Shown here in pieces: positions 49,662 through 57,506 of a stretch of DNA of 62,058 nt; the first letter of the stretch is position 1, and every line of letters starts with the position of its first letter. Source of the stretch: a virus; IMG/VR virus record IMGVR_UViG_3300025127_000028, positions 1 to 62,058 of that record. One strand, written 5' to 3'. The notes under the pieces were generated by a model. That model searched no databases, was not told the origin of the DNA, and saw nothing but the letters and a program-made list of their open reading frames with translations. Both the position numbers and the translations under genes were made by a program.

Positions 49662-50582
49662 ATGACACAGATTACCTCAACCGAAACTTTACGGAATTCC
49701 GTAAACCCTGCACCATCTACACCAAGCATTGGATCATCTGCCATGCTATGTGAGTTATCCATCTCAACATGGACAGGACGCAAGAAAGATCGCAAAGCAT
49801 CAGAAGATGTTACCGATGCAAACTTTGCGGCATCCGGTGTTGCCTCTGTACACAAGAAGCTACTCGCTGATTGCCAAGAACTTGTTGCAGTACAGAAGTT
49901 CACAGCTAACAGCCGCAACATGCACTACGCTATGACAATGCCGTGGTCTGACACAGGCTTGCGTCTTTTGCCAACGGCTCAATACTTCAAGTATCATCAA
50001 GCAATGACTGACATACAGAACGAGTATGACAGGCTTGTTAACACGTTTCTACAAGGTTACGAATGGGAGATCACCCAAGCATCCGCAAAGCTAGGTGACT
50101 TGTTCAATCGTGACGAGTATCCATCAATCGACAGCTTACGCAACAAGTTTGGGTTCCGCTTGTCGTATATTCCACTGCCTGACGCTGGTGATTTTCGTAT
50201 CGACATTGGCAATGAAGCAACGGAACAAGTCAAGGATCACTACCAATCCTACTACTCGACACAGCTAAACAACGCAATGAATGACGTGTGGCAACGCACC
50301 CACAAGGCGTTATCTGCTATGTCCGAGCGACTCGACTACACACCATCCGAGGACAAGAAAGTATTCCGCGACACGCTCGTGACCAACGTCCTTGACATGG
50401 TAGAACTTCTTAACGTGTGTAACGTATCGGGCGACAGCCAGATGAACGCGGCACGTATGAAACTTGAAGATGCACTACGCGGTGTCAATGCTGATGCACT
50501 GCGCGAGGATGCTCACCTGCGGTCAGAGACTAAGCGTACCGTGGATGAGGTCATCAAATCACTACCATCAATCGGCATGTAA
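49662..50582 (+). CDS. DUF3150-like protein (306 aa)
   Basis: A 306-residue protein. 'LSISTWTGRKKDRKASEDV' near the N-terminus, then VHKKLLADCQELVAVQKF, YDRLVNTFLQGYEWEITQAS and SLRNKFGFRLSYIPLPDA follow the DUF3150 layout as recalled from plasmids and integrative elements, where it sits beside CobS/CobT-like ATPase and VWA genes, just as here. The function is unknown in all settings. Its N-terminal codons contain the second TTTACGG palindrome. It is followed by palindrome copy 5. The family name is a recall, not a search result. Confidence 0.62.
   Translation: MTQITSTETLRNSVNPAPSTPSIGSSAMLCELSISTWTGRKKDRKASEDVTDANFAASGVASVHKKLLADCQELVAVQKFTANSRNMHYAMTMPWSDTGLRLLPTAQYFKYHQAMTDIQNEYDRLVNTFLQGYEWEITQASAKLGDLFNRDEYPSIDSLRNKFGFRLSYIPLPDAGDFRIDIGNEATEQVKDHYQSYYSTQLNNAMNDVWQRTHKALSAMSERLDYTPSEDKKVFRDTLVTNVLDMVELLNVCNVSGDSQMNAARMKLEDALRGVNADALREDAHLRSETKRTVDEVIKSLPSIGM
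49688..49705. repeat. second palindrome, copy B
   Basis: TTTACGGAATTCCGTAAA, identical to 49417-49434, but here inside codons 10-15 of the DUF3150-like gene. Confidence 0.85.
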
Positions 50583-50585
50583 CTT

Positions 50586-50602
50586 GTTAGTGACACACTA
50601 AC
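50586..50602. repeat. palindrome family, copy 5
   Basis: GTTAGTGACACACTAAC, in the gap just upstream of the AAA+ ATPase gene. Confidence 0.85.
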
Positions 50603-50628
50603 ACAACTTAGAAAGAATGGAGTTTATT

Positions 50629-51723
50629 ATGAACACAGCAACAGCAATGTATGCACTGGGTCTTGACCAAGTAGCCAATGCTATTCTCAAGACAGGACAC
50701 AAACGCACCATGCTCATCCAAGGTGACATGGGTACTGGCAAGTCATCACTACTACCTGTGATCGGCAAAGAGAAGCCCGACCACATCTTGTGCTACTTCG
50801 ATTGCACGACCAAGGACTTGGGTGACATCACCATACCCAACATTGCCAAGATGGATGATGGCACAGGCTATGTGACGTATCTCACTAATGAAGAATTGGG
50901 TGCGCACAACCACACGCCTGTCGTCCTGATGATTGACGAGTTCGGCAAGTCCAACCCAGCAGTCAAGAACGCACTGTTACGTCTTATACTGGAGCGCAAG
51001 ATCGGTAGCTACACACTGCACCCTGACAGCATTATCTTTGCCACGACTAACAAAGGCTCTGAGGGTGTCGGTGACTTGCTACCACCACACGCACGTAATC
51101 GCATGACTGTAGTACAAACACGCAAACCCACTAACATGGAATGGATTGAATGGGGGATTAACAATGACATCGACCACACGTTACTTGGCTGGGCAAAAGA
51201 CAACCCGCAAATTTTCTACTCGTTTGAGGACATCAAAGACCCAGACGACAATCCATACATCTTCCATCCCAAGCAGAACAGAGCCGCGTTTGTTACACCA
51301 CGCTCGTTGGAGGCGGCAAGCGACATACTCAAAGTACGAGATGGATTAGATGACCAGACCACAACAGCTATGCTCATGGGTACTATCGGTGAGCGTGGCG
51401 CGATGGACTTGATGGCGTTTGTCAAGCTGGCTGACCAGCTACCGAGTGCCGAGTCTATCAAACAGGAACCCAAGACTGCCAAGATACCGACCAGTGCCGC
51501 AGGTGTGTGTATGATTGTGTATCGCACACTAGCATCTTTGGAGAGAGACTGGATTGATCCATGGATGGATTACCTTGTTCGCCTCGACAAAGAAGCACAG
51601 GGTATGTTTGCCAACGGAGTGCGCGCACCCAAGTATGCCAAGCAGTCACTTGTTATGACAAACAAGAAGTTCACACAATGGGCGATGGACAACAACTACA
51701 TGTTCGCGGCTGACAAGAAATAG
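50629..51723 (+). CDS. MoxR/CobS-type AAA+ ATPase (364 aa)
   Basis: A 364-residue ATPase. Walker A GDMGTGKS at 32-39, Walker B VVLMIDEF at 98-105, sensor 1 IIFATTN (Asn141) and HARNRM (R156/R158) as likely arginine finger. This is the helix-2-insert AAA+ group with MoxR and CobS, whose members work as chaperones with VWA-domain partners to insert metals or remodel proteins. The VWA partner is the next gene. ATG 50629 has TGGAGT at 6-7 bases; a start 12 bases earlier lacks a good site. It ends in palindrome copy 6. Confidence 0.85.
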   Translation: MNTATAMYALGLDQVANAILKTGHKRTMLIQGDMGTGKSSLLPVIGKEKPDHILCYFDCTTKDLGDITIPNIAKMDDGTGYVTYLTNEELGAHNHTPVVLMIDEFGKSNPAVKNALLRLILERKIGSYTLHPDSIIFATTNKGSEGVGDLLPPHARNRMTVVQTRKPTNMEWIEWGINNDIDHTLLGWAKDNPQIFYSFEDIKDPDDNPYIFHPKQNRAAFVTPRSLEAASDILKVRDGLDDQTTTAMLMGTIGERGAMDLMAFVKLADQLPSAESIKQEPKTAKIPTSAAGVCMIVYRTLASLERDWIDPWMDYLVRLDKEAQGMFANGVRAPKYAKQSLVMTNKKFTQWAMDNNYMFAADKK

Positions 51724-51739
51724 TTAGTGACTCACTAAC
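51723..51739. repeat. palindrome family, copy 6
   Basis: GTTAGTGACTCACTAAC, starting at the last base of the ATPase stop codon, upstream of the VWA gene. Contains GACTC. Confidence 0.85.
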
Positions 51740-51747
51740 ATCTTATG

Positions 51748-51769
51748 GGGTGGGGCATGTGCCTCACCC
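51748..51769 (+). promoter_or_regulatory. hairpin before the VWA gene
   Basis: GGGTGGGGC (51748-51756), loop ATGT, GCCTCACCC (51761-51769), 9 bp with one G-T. No U-run follows; it is 15 bases before the ATG. It may stabilise or process the mRNA. Confidence 0.6.
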
Positions 51770-51784
51770 AGAAAGGACAGACCA

Positions 51785-53011
51785 ATGCTTGCTATTGGAA
51801 AACAACTGACTACCGAGCAACGGCTCAACAAATGTGTCATCGACATCATGGGTCACCCCAAGTATGTCGCACTCGCTGGCATACTGATGATCGGTGAGAA
51901 GCGTATCTGCGACAGCACACAGACAGCGTATACCAACGGACGTGACGAGGTGTATGGGCGTGGGTTCGCGGATCAGTGCAACGATCCAGAGTTCCGCTAT
52001 CTCATACTGCATGAGTGCTATCACAAGCTGTATCAACATCTCAAGACTTGGAAGCACCTATGGGATGAGAACCCACAGCTTGCCAACATGGCGATGGACT
52101 TCGTTATCAACCTCAAGATTTCTGATGACAACAAGGACGGCTTCGCAACCATGACAGGCCCACTCACAGTAGGTTGTTATGATGAGAAGTATCGTGGTAT
52201 GGACACAGCCCAAGTATTCAATCTGCTCAAGCAAGACACAACGCCACAAGATGGTTCTAGTGCCGGGGACGGTAGCGGTAATGGTACGCAGGGTAACGCG
52301 TCACCACAAGGCTTCGACGAGCATGACTTCGAGGGCGCACAAGAACTATCTCCAGCCGAGCAACAGGAGCTAGCGCGAGACATTGACGAGGCAGTGCGTC
52401 AGGGTGCGTTGATCGCTGGCAAGATGGGGTCAGGTGGTGACCGTGACTTGCAGGACTTGCTTCAACCACAAGTCGATTGGCGTGAGGTCATGCGTGACTT
52501 CATCACCACCACATGCACAGGCAATGACTATTCAACATGGAAGCGACCCAACAGGCGTTACATTGGCATGGGTCACTATCTGCCGAGTGGTATCTCCGAG
52601 CGTGTTGACGAGTTGGTGATTGCCACTGACATGTCAGGGTCTATCGGTGACAGGGAAGTTAGTGTTGCACTAACAGAAATCAAATCAATCGCTGACACCA
52701 TACACCCAGAAGCAGTACGCCTATTGTATTGGGATACGAAAGTATGTCAGGACGAGAAGTACGACATGCACGAACTCGATACGATGGTGACATCAACCAG
52801 ACCCAAGGGTGGCGGTGGCACTTACGTTGAGTGTGTGCCAGCGTACATGACCGACAAGAACATCACACCACAAGCTGTTATCGTGATTACCGATGGCTAC
52901 GTTGGGTCGTGGGGTCAGTGGTCATGCCCAGTGTTGTGGGTCATCATCGACAACAAAAGTGCAAAGCCCGACTGTGGCATTACAGTCCACGTAAAATCAG
53001 GAGATATGTAA
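51785..53011 (+). CDS. VWA-domain protein with HExxH N-terminal domain (DUF2201-like, 408 aa)
   Basis: A 408-residue protein. The N-terminal domain has H76-E-C-Y-H80, a zincin-type metal site as in the putative metallopeptidase half of DUF2201 proteins. A Gly/Ser/Asp/Gln linker runs at 155-205. The C-terminal VWA domain keeps a full metal-ion adhesion site: D283-x-S285-x-S287, T347 in GGGGT, and D371 in ITDG. It likely binds the AAA+ ATPase encoded just upstream, as in MoxR-VWA pairs that remodel targets. The substrate is unknown. Palindrome copy 7 lies within the VWA codons. Confidence 0.82.
   Translation: MLAIGKQLTTEQRLNKCVIDIMGHPKYVALAGILMIGEKRICDSTQTAYTNGRDEVYGRGFADQCNDPEFRYLILHECYHKLYQHLKTWKHLWDENPQLANMAMDFVINLKISDDNKDGFATMTGPLTVGCYDEKYRGMDTAQVFNLLKQDTTPQDGSSAGDGSGNGTQGNASPQGFDEHDFEGAQELSPAEQQELARDIDEAVRQGALIAGKMGSGGDRDLQDLLQPQVDWREVMRDFITTTCTGNDYSTWKRPNRRYIGMGHYLPSGISERVDELVIATDMSGSIGDREVSVALTEIKSIADTIHPEAVRLLYWDTKVCQDEKYDMHELDTMVTSTRPKGGGGTYVECVPAYMTDKNITPQAVIVITDGYVGSWGQWSCPVLWVIIDNKSAKPDCGITVHVKSGDM
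52658..52674. repeat. palindrome family, copy 7 (intragenic)
   Basis: GTTAGTGTTGCACTAAC with TTG centre; arms conserved although inside VWA codons just after the MIDAS motif. Confidence 0.8.
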
Positions 53012-53012
53012 G

Positions 53013-53489
53013 ATGGGATACCGTAGCGATGTAGTCATTGCAGTAGCAATGGGCAGTAAAGAAGATATGGATGAACTCATGTCTGTGTATGCACTCAACA
53101 TGTATGTGCAGAAAGAAGACCTCATACCATCATGGGAGATCGGTGAGTATGAGGACGCATGGGTTGCCATGTACACAGTAGAACAAGTTAAGTGGTATGA
53201 GGACTATGATGATGTCAAAGGGTTTGAAGCACTGCCCAAACTTGCTGAGACATTCTGGGCTGAACGCAACATGCCATACGCGTACAGATTTATACGTATT
53301 GGAGAGGAGGACAACGACATACAGATCTCATGCAACGAGAGTGACTGTGGTGGTCAGGATGACGTGCAGGGTAGCCGCTTGGCTGACACGCTTGCTGACG
53401 CACTATACATATCAAGACAGATCAACAACGAAGTAGAGTTTGCTAACGACAATGTTAGTGACTCACTAACACAGAAGGGAACAGACTAA
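53013..53489 (+). CDS. 'GYRSDV'-type conserved phage protein (158 aa)
   Basis: A 158-residue acidic protein. MGYRSDVVIAVAMGSKEDMD is a recognisable N-terminal signature of proteins found in many phages and bacteria, with unknown function. The body is alpha/beta with an acidic centre. The C-terminal SDSLT is encoded by palindrome copy 8. The start follows the VWA stop by one base and the stop overlaps the next start (TAATG). Confidence 0.65.
   Translation: MGYRSDVVIAVAMGSKEDMDELMSVYALNMYVQKEDLIPSWEIGEYEDAWVAMYTVEQVKWYEDYDDVKGFEALPKLAETFWAERNMPYAYRFIRIGEEDNDIQISCNESDCGGQDDVQGSRLADTLADALYISRQINNEVEFANDNVSDSLTQKGTD
53454..53470. repeat. palindrome family, copy 8
   Basis: GTTAGTGACTCACTAAC inside the last codons of the 158-residue gene and 19 bases upstream of the next start. 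Contains GACTC. Confidence 0.85.
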
Positions 53490-54469
53490 TGGCTATGTCA
53501 TACGAAAGAATATCATCATTCGCAGAGGTAGAGGCTATCTACAATAACACCAAACCTATGCGTGGTAGAAACAAGGGTAAGGATGTACGCCCGATCGCTG
53601 ACAGGTCGCGTGACCATGAGCGTGTAAAGAAGATATCATCCAACTGCTATCTGTTGATGAACGGTGGCTACTATGATGACGTGTTCAAGTGGTATTTCTA
53701 CCATGGAAGTGGAAGAAACGCTCCTAATCCGACACAAGCAGAAATGGTGGCACTAGCACCGATCTGTTGGAAGCGTCACAAGGATGGCACTGAGACTATC
53801 ACCATACGCAACGGCATTGGCAACGGTGCGCATGTGAGTCACTACTCGTTTCTTGAGAGGATGTTACCACGCACCATGAGGTTCATCATACAGAACGGCA
53901 AGCAGTACGTGTCTGCAAACAGTGGGCAACATTACCTACCCAAATGTATGTATGTGCCGCGTCATGTGTATGAAGTTGATGCAATTCGCAGTCGTTGGAA
54001 CTCATGGATGCGAGTAACGGATGATGGTTCGTCACTGACATTCTTCCGTGATGGTGACAGGTTCACGTTGGCTAGTAGCGAGCGCGATGCACCCAAGCCG
54101 CCACGTATCTTGGTCAACAAGAAGCAGAAGGCCAAGTACAAGGATGCCATGACAGGTTACCTTGAGTGGATCAGTGCCATGGCTCCGATGTTGCAGGTCG
54201 ATGATTGGCAGTATCGCAGTGGTATGGCTAGGCAGATACGTGAGTTTCACAACGAGAGTGGATACTACCACAAGATACCGCCCAAGCTAATGCGTGACAT
54301 TGTTATGAAACAGAACCATCCGCTACGTCTAGCCATGGCTGTTGACTTTGTGTCAAATTATGGTACGATACGTGACATTCAGTCACAAGCTGATGTAAAA
54401 CAAGTTAGGACAGAGTTCAATCGGTGGATCAACAAGCACTGTGGTTTCACCAAGACAGTGAAAGGATAA
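53489..54469 (+). CDS. unknown protein of the ATPase-VWA operon (326 aa)
   Basis: A 326-residue basic, aromatic-rich protein (SSNCYLLMNGGYYDDVFKWY, then LVNKKQKAKYKDAMTGYLEW). No family is recognised. It keeps the codon style of its neighbours and is coupled to the upstream gene. It may be a substrate or partner of the ATPase-VWA pair; this is only inferred from operon position. Confidence 0.6.
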   Translation: MAMSYERISSFAEVEAIYNNTKPMRGRNKGKDVRPIADRSRDHERVKKISSNCYLLMNGGYYDDVFKWYFYHGSGRNAPNPTQAEMVALAPICWKRHKDGTETITIRNGIGNGAHVSHYSFLERMLPRTMRFIIQNGKQYVSANSGQHYLPKCMYVPRHVYEVDAIRSRWNSWMRVTDDGSSLTFFRDGDRFTLASSERDAPKPPRILVNKKQKAKYKDAMTGYLEWISAMAPMLQVDDWQYRSGMARQIREFHNESGYYHKIPPKLMRDIVMKQNHPLRLAMAVDFVSNYGTIRDIQSQADVKQVRTEFNRWINKHCGFTKTVKG

Positions 54470-54473
54470 GAAG

Positions 54474-55334
54474 ATGGGTTTAGATTTCAATGATGTAATG
54501 GTTGCTGACTTAGAAAAGACAGATGAAACTGGGATGCCTAGCAACCTATGTTTGTTCAAGACAAAGGTGAGCGAGGCGTTCCGTGGTGTGTCGTTTGCAA
54601 AGATGGGGGGTAATCGGCTTTGGGTGTATTACCCTGACGAGCCGTACCCCATGGGGTATATCGGGTATGGTGACTTTCGCACTGAGGTTGTTGGTGACGA
54701 TCAGTACATGGTGGGTTCGCGCACCATAACCAACGACAAGTATGGCAGTTACCAAGACCAGCACAACATGAAGATGACTGTCAATTTGGAGACGGCCATA
54801 CGCAACGCTAAACGTTTTCTCCGTAACTTCTCACCACAAGAGATGGCAAGGTCTAAGTTGAACACGGTGTGTAATCAGTCACAGGACAGTCTGGGCAACG
54901 CTAGCACAGAGTATCGTAACAAGATGCGTGAGTTGTTTGACCATGAGAGCAGTCGGTCTAACAAGATGCTGACCGAGTTGCGTAACCTTGTGGACACAGG
55001 CCATGAGTTTGTCGATGCGGCGTTTGGCTCTGAACTACATGCCATGTTTGAGTTACTGGACAACCAGAAAGAACTAAAGGACAAGCCCATACACATGTAC
55101 TTTGTCCGTGTGTTTGAGAAGTTCGGCAAGCAGACATTCGATGTGGGTACGGTAGATAACGTGCAGAAGGGGCGTTGGCATGCTGAACTGAGCAATGAGT
55201 TCAAGAGGTACACTGACGACTTACCAGAAGAAATCATGGGCAAGCTATCGGTGCTGACCATGGTGGAAAATGACAGCTACGTTGACGATGTGGGTTACCG
55301 CGCCGCAGAGGGGATGTTCTATGTCGTTAGATAA
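54474..55334 (+). CDS. unknown protein of the ATPase-VWA operon (286 aa)
   Basis: A 286-residue protein with an N-terminal beta part (RLWVYYPDEPYPMGYIGYGD) and helical centre (ETAIRNAKRFLRNFSPQEMA, KMRELFDHESSRSNKMLTEL). No family is recognised. It follows the 326-residue gene by 4 bases and overlaps the next start by 14 bases. Confidence 0.6.
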   Translation: MGLDFNDVMVADLEKTDETGMPSNLCLFKTKVSEAFRGVSFAKMGGNRLWVYYPDEPYPMGYIGYGDFRTEVVGDDQYMVGSRTITNDKYGSYQDQHNMKMTVNLETAIRNAKRFLRNFSPQEMARSKLNTVCNQSQDSLGNASTEYRNKMRELFDHESSRSNKMLTELRNLVDTGHEFVDAAFGSELHAMFELLDNQKELKDKPIHMYFVRVFEKFGKQTFDVGTVDNVQKGRWHAELSNEFKRYTDDLPEEIMGKLSVLTMVENDSYVDDVGYRAAEGMFYVVR

Positions 55335-55788
55335 TGACACGTTATACCGTGTTTCGTTAGACCCTATCAAGAATACCGTCCAAATATCATGTATTGGTAT
55401 GGATAGGGTTGACAACTCATTGGATGACACTTACCTTAGTGTAGATGACTTACCACAGTGGGTGCAGGAGAGGATCGCGTTGTTGATGATGACCGATCCT
55501 ACCCCACCCACAGTAGATGTAGAAGGTGTTGGACGCAGAATAGATCAGTACACCTTCTGGATATGTGACAAGAAAGGTTGGGAGATGAACTTTTGTATTG
55601 CTCGTTATAACAACGGTCAGGATGATTATGACTGGTCTTTGAGCAAATACGGTTATCCTGATGGTGCATACCACCAGATGAATCCCAATAAGCCGCTTGT
55701 AGAGGTTAGAAGAAAAAGACTGCGTAGGCAAAGGGTAAGAGATTTGCAAGCAATGATGCATAAACATGTTAGTGACTCACTAACATAA
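55321..55788 (+). CDS. unknown protein (155 aa)
   Basis: About 155 residues from ATG 55321 (MSLDNDTLYRVSLDPIKN), with AGAGGGG upstream, which is preferred to a start 51 bases earlier. The centre is beta-rich (FWICDKKGWEMNFCIARYNN), and the C-terminus is basic (RRKRLRRQRVRDLQA) ending in SDSLT, encoded by palindrome copy 9. No family is recognised. Confidence 0.6.
   Translation: MSLDNDTLYRVSLDPIKNTVQISCIGMDRVDNSLDDTYLSVDDLPQWVQERIALLMMTDPTPPTVDVEGVGRRIDQYTFWICDKKGWEMNFCIARYNNGQDDYDWSLSKYGYPDGAYHQMNPNKPLVEVRRKRLRRQRVRDLQAMMHKHVSDSLT
55768..55784. repeat. palindrome family, copy 9
   Basis: GTTAGTGACTCACTAAC inside the last codons of the 155-residue gene. Contains GACTC. Confidence 0.85.
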
Positions 55789-55794
55789 ATGAAG

Positions 55795-55822
55795 ACGAGG
55801 GGTGGATCAAACCACCTCTCGT
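55795..55822 (+). promoter_or_regulatory. intercistronic hairpin
   Basis: ACGAGGGGTGG (55795-55805), loop ATCAAA, CCACCTCTCGT (55812-55822), 11 bp with one wobble. No U-run follows. It lies 28 bases upstream of the VRR-NUC gene. Confidence 0.6.
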
Positions 55823-55850
55823 TGATGCCAGTTCCAACGGAGATAAACAC

Positions 55851-56153
55851 ATGGCTATGACGCCCGAAGCGAAAGTAAAGAAGAAAGTGGTAGCGGTACT
55901 CAAAAACTTGGGTGCGTATTACTTCTATCCAGTTACGGGTGGTTATGGTCACAGTGGTGTACCAGACATAGTAGGATGTTATCAGGGAATGTTCTTTGGC
56001 ATTGAGTGTAAGGCTGGCAAGAATAAACCCACACCATTACAGCAGTTAGCACTGGATAATATTTCCAAGCAGGGTGGCCTCGCATTAGTGATCAACGAGG
56101 CAAACATCGGTGAGGTAGTTGAGAGCCTCAACCAGATACCGTTTGGACGGTAA
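55851..56153 (+). CDS. VRR-NUC domain nuclease (100 aa)
   Basis: A 100-residue stand-alone VRR-NUC nuclease of the PD-(D/E)xK superfamily: GVPDIVGCYQGMFFGIECKA with D39, E52 and K54 as the catalytic core and a later Gln (Q64). Phage members act on branched DNA or flaps in replication and recombination. GGAGATAAACAC precedes the ATG. It links the unknown operon to the replication genes. Confidence 0.88.
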   Translation: MAMTPEAKVKKKVVAVLKNLGAYYFYPVTGGYGHSGVPDIVGCYQGMFFGIECKAGKNKPTPLQQLALDNISKQGGLALVINEANIGEVVESLNQIPFGR

Positions 56154-56226
56154 GCAGTGAGTGCCGTAATTAACCACTGCAATGAGGGCGGTCGAACGTT
56201 ATCCTTTCTATAGACTGTGACCTCAA

Positions 56227-56259
56227 GGGGGGAGGGTTAGCCTCCTCTATCTTCCCCCC
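56227..56259 (+). promoter_or_regulatory. GC-rich hairpin in 129-base gap
   Basis: GGGGGGA (56227-56233) pairs with TCCCCCC (56253-56259), with an inner GAGG/CCTC stem. It may be a weak terminator or mRNA processing site between two operons; no U-run follows on this strand. Confidence 0.6.
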
Positions 56260-56282
56260 GACTTTAACTAGATAACGAGAGA

Positions 56283-57092
56283 ATGATGGCAAGTATATCA
56301 AAAAGACGCAAAGAGGTTCTGGCAGAGTACGGTGTTCTCACTGAGAGGGAAGTAGTCGCTCGTCAAGAGAAGGCGAAAAAGCAGCATCTAAGAAATATTA
56401 ATAGGAATGAGAGGAAGAGAGTCGCTAGTCAAGAGAAGGCAAGGAAGCGGTGTCTAAGAGAGATTAATAAGTTTGACTCGGACAACACAGGGCTACCTGT
56501 CCACTCGCCAATACGATATAAAAAAGATTGGGAAGAACAAAAAATTGCTAGGGCTTTAAGAGATAAGCCAAAGTTAAATCTGACTGACGAAGATCGTAAG
56601 GCACGTAAAAAAGCTAGCGAAGATAAAAAGCAAAAAGAGATGAAGCTAAGTTGTCTGGGGATGTTATCAGCCGCTGGAGCAAAGAAGTTTACACGCGATG
56701 CACCGTCACTCGTTGAGTATGGTGACAGCTGGGCGTATTTTAACGGACTAGAGGGCGGCATTGAGGAGAACCACCACAACAAAGTTTCACCTTTTGATTA
56801 TGTACACACTAACTTGATAGAGGAAAACCCTGTTACTGGCGCATTAGTCTGGCATGGTCAGGTATGTTCTATATGCACAGAGCCGCCCAAAGATTTGGGT
56901 GAGGTAATGCTGGCACAGTATGGGCTGACAGAATTTATATGTGTCGATTGTGGTAAGTTCATGGAGCATAAAGGCACAGGCATGAGGGGGTACATATCAG
57001 GTGCTGCGAACGATAGTTTACGTCATAAGGCAAAGAAACCCACAACAATTTACAAGCACCACTTAGCAAAAGAGGATGAAGAAGATGAATGA
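56283..57092 (+). CDS. basic coiled-coil protein with C-terminal zinc-ribbon (269 aa)
   Basis: A 269-residue protein. The N-terminal 65 residues hold two similar basic units (RQEKAKKQHLRNINR and SQEKARKRCLREINK). A middle basic helix (DRKARKKASEDKKQKEMKLS) follows. Four Cys in CSICTEPP and FICVDCG (about 205-235) fit a zinc ribbon. No family is recognised; DNA binding is likely. The ATG at 56283 is followed by a second at 56286. Confidence 0.6.
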   Translation: MMASISKRRKEVLAEYGVLTEREVVARQEKAKKQHLRNINRNERKRVASQEKARKRCLREINKFDSDNTGLPVHSPIRYKKDWEEQKIARALRDKPKLNLTDEDRKARKKASEDKKQKEMKLSCLGMLSAAGAKKFTRDAPSLVEYGDSWAYFNGLEGGIEENHHNKVSPFDYVHTNLIEENPVTGALVWHGQVCSICTEPPKDLGEVMLAQYGLTEFICVDCGKFMEHKGTGMRGYISGAANDSLRHKAKKPTTIYKHHLAKEDEEDE

Positions 57093-57315
57093 GAATAAAA
57101 TAATGACTGATAACAAGTTAATTATTGATGGCAACGAGTATCTGTACGAGGAATTGAAAGATGATCAGAAGTATGCCGTGACGCAGATTAAAAACTTAAA
57201 CTCAAAGATTAATAATGCAGAGTTTGAGATAAACCAACTAAAAGCGGCAGTGCAGCATTTTCATCTGGCATTGTCTTTATCAATGAAACAGGAAGGAGAG
57301 GTTGGAGATGATTGA
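57085..57315 (+). CDS. small coiled-coil protein, DUF6447-like (76 aa)
   Basis: About 76 residues. LIIDGNEYLYEELKDDQKYA followed by a coiled coil (INNAEFEINQLKAAVQHF) resembles the DUF6447-type phage proteins of unknown function. ATG 57085 has GAGG nine bases upstream; ATGs at 57076 and 57103 are alternatives. It overlaps the genes on both sides by 8 bases. Confidence 0.55.
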   Translation: MNENKIMTDNKLIIDGNEYLYEELKDDQKYAVTQIKNLNSKINNAEFEINQLKAAVQHFHLALSLSMKQEGEVGDD

Positions 57316-57505
57316 GTATGGGGATGGTAGCTTTCAAAGAGCCATAGACAATAACCAATGCCCCAGATGCATGACCGCAGTAGACTATAGTGCAGGGGTT
57401 GCTACGTGTTTCGTATGCAACTTAAAAATATCTGGTGAGGGTATACAAAAACAAAAAGACCCGAACCAGTTGGAATTACCTTTTAACGAAAACAATGGAG
57501 AATAA
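57308..57505 (+). CDS. zinc-ribbon protein with clamp-like QLELPF motif (65 aa)
   Basis: Residues CPRC and CFVC form a zinc ribbon (about 18-40). The C-terminus holds NQLELPFNEN, where QLELPF matches the QLxLxF consensus of sliding-clamp-binding peptides. ATG 57308 (MIEYGDGSF) has AAGGAG nine bases upstream and is better than a TTG at 57302. It lies just before the HTH-DUF6378 and polymerase genes. It may tether to the host clamp; not tested here. Confidence 0.65.
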   Translation: MIEYGDGSFQRAIDNNQCPRCMTAVDYSAGVATCFVCNLKISGEGIQKQKDPNQLELPFNENNGE

Positions 57506-57506
57506 G

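Noticed and set aside
56154-56282. A tRNA or small RNA gene in this gap
   Set aside because: No cloverleaf could be drawn; the main structure is a simple GC-rich hairpin at 56227-56259.
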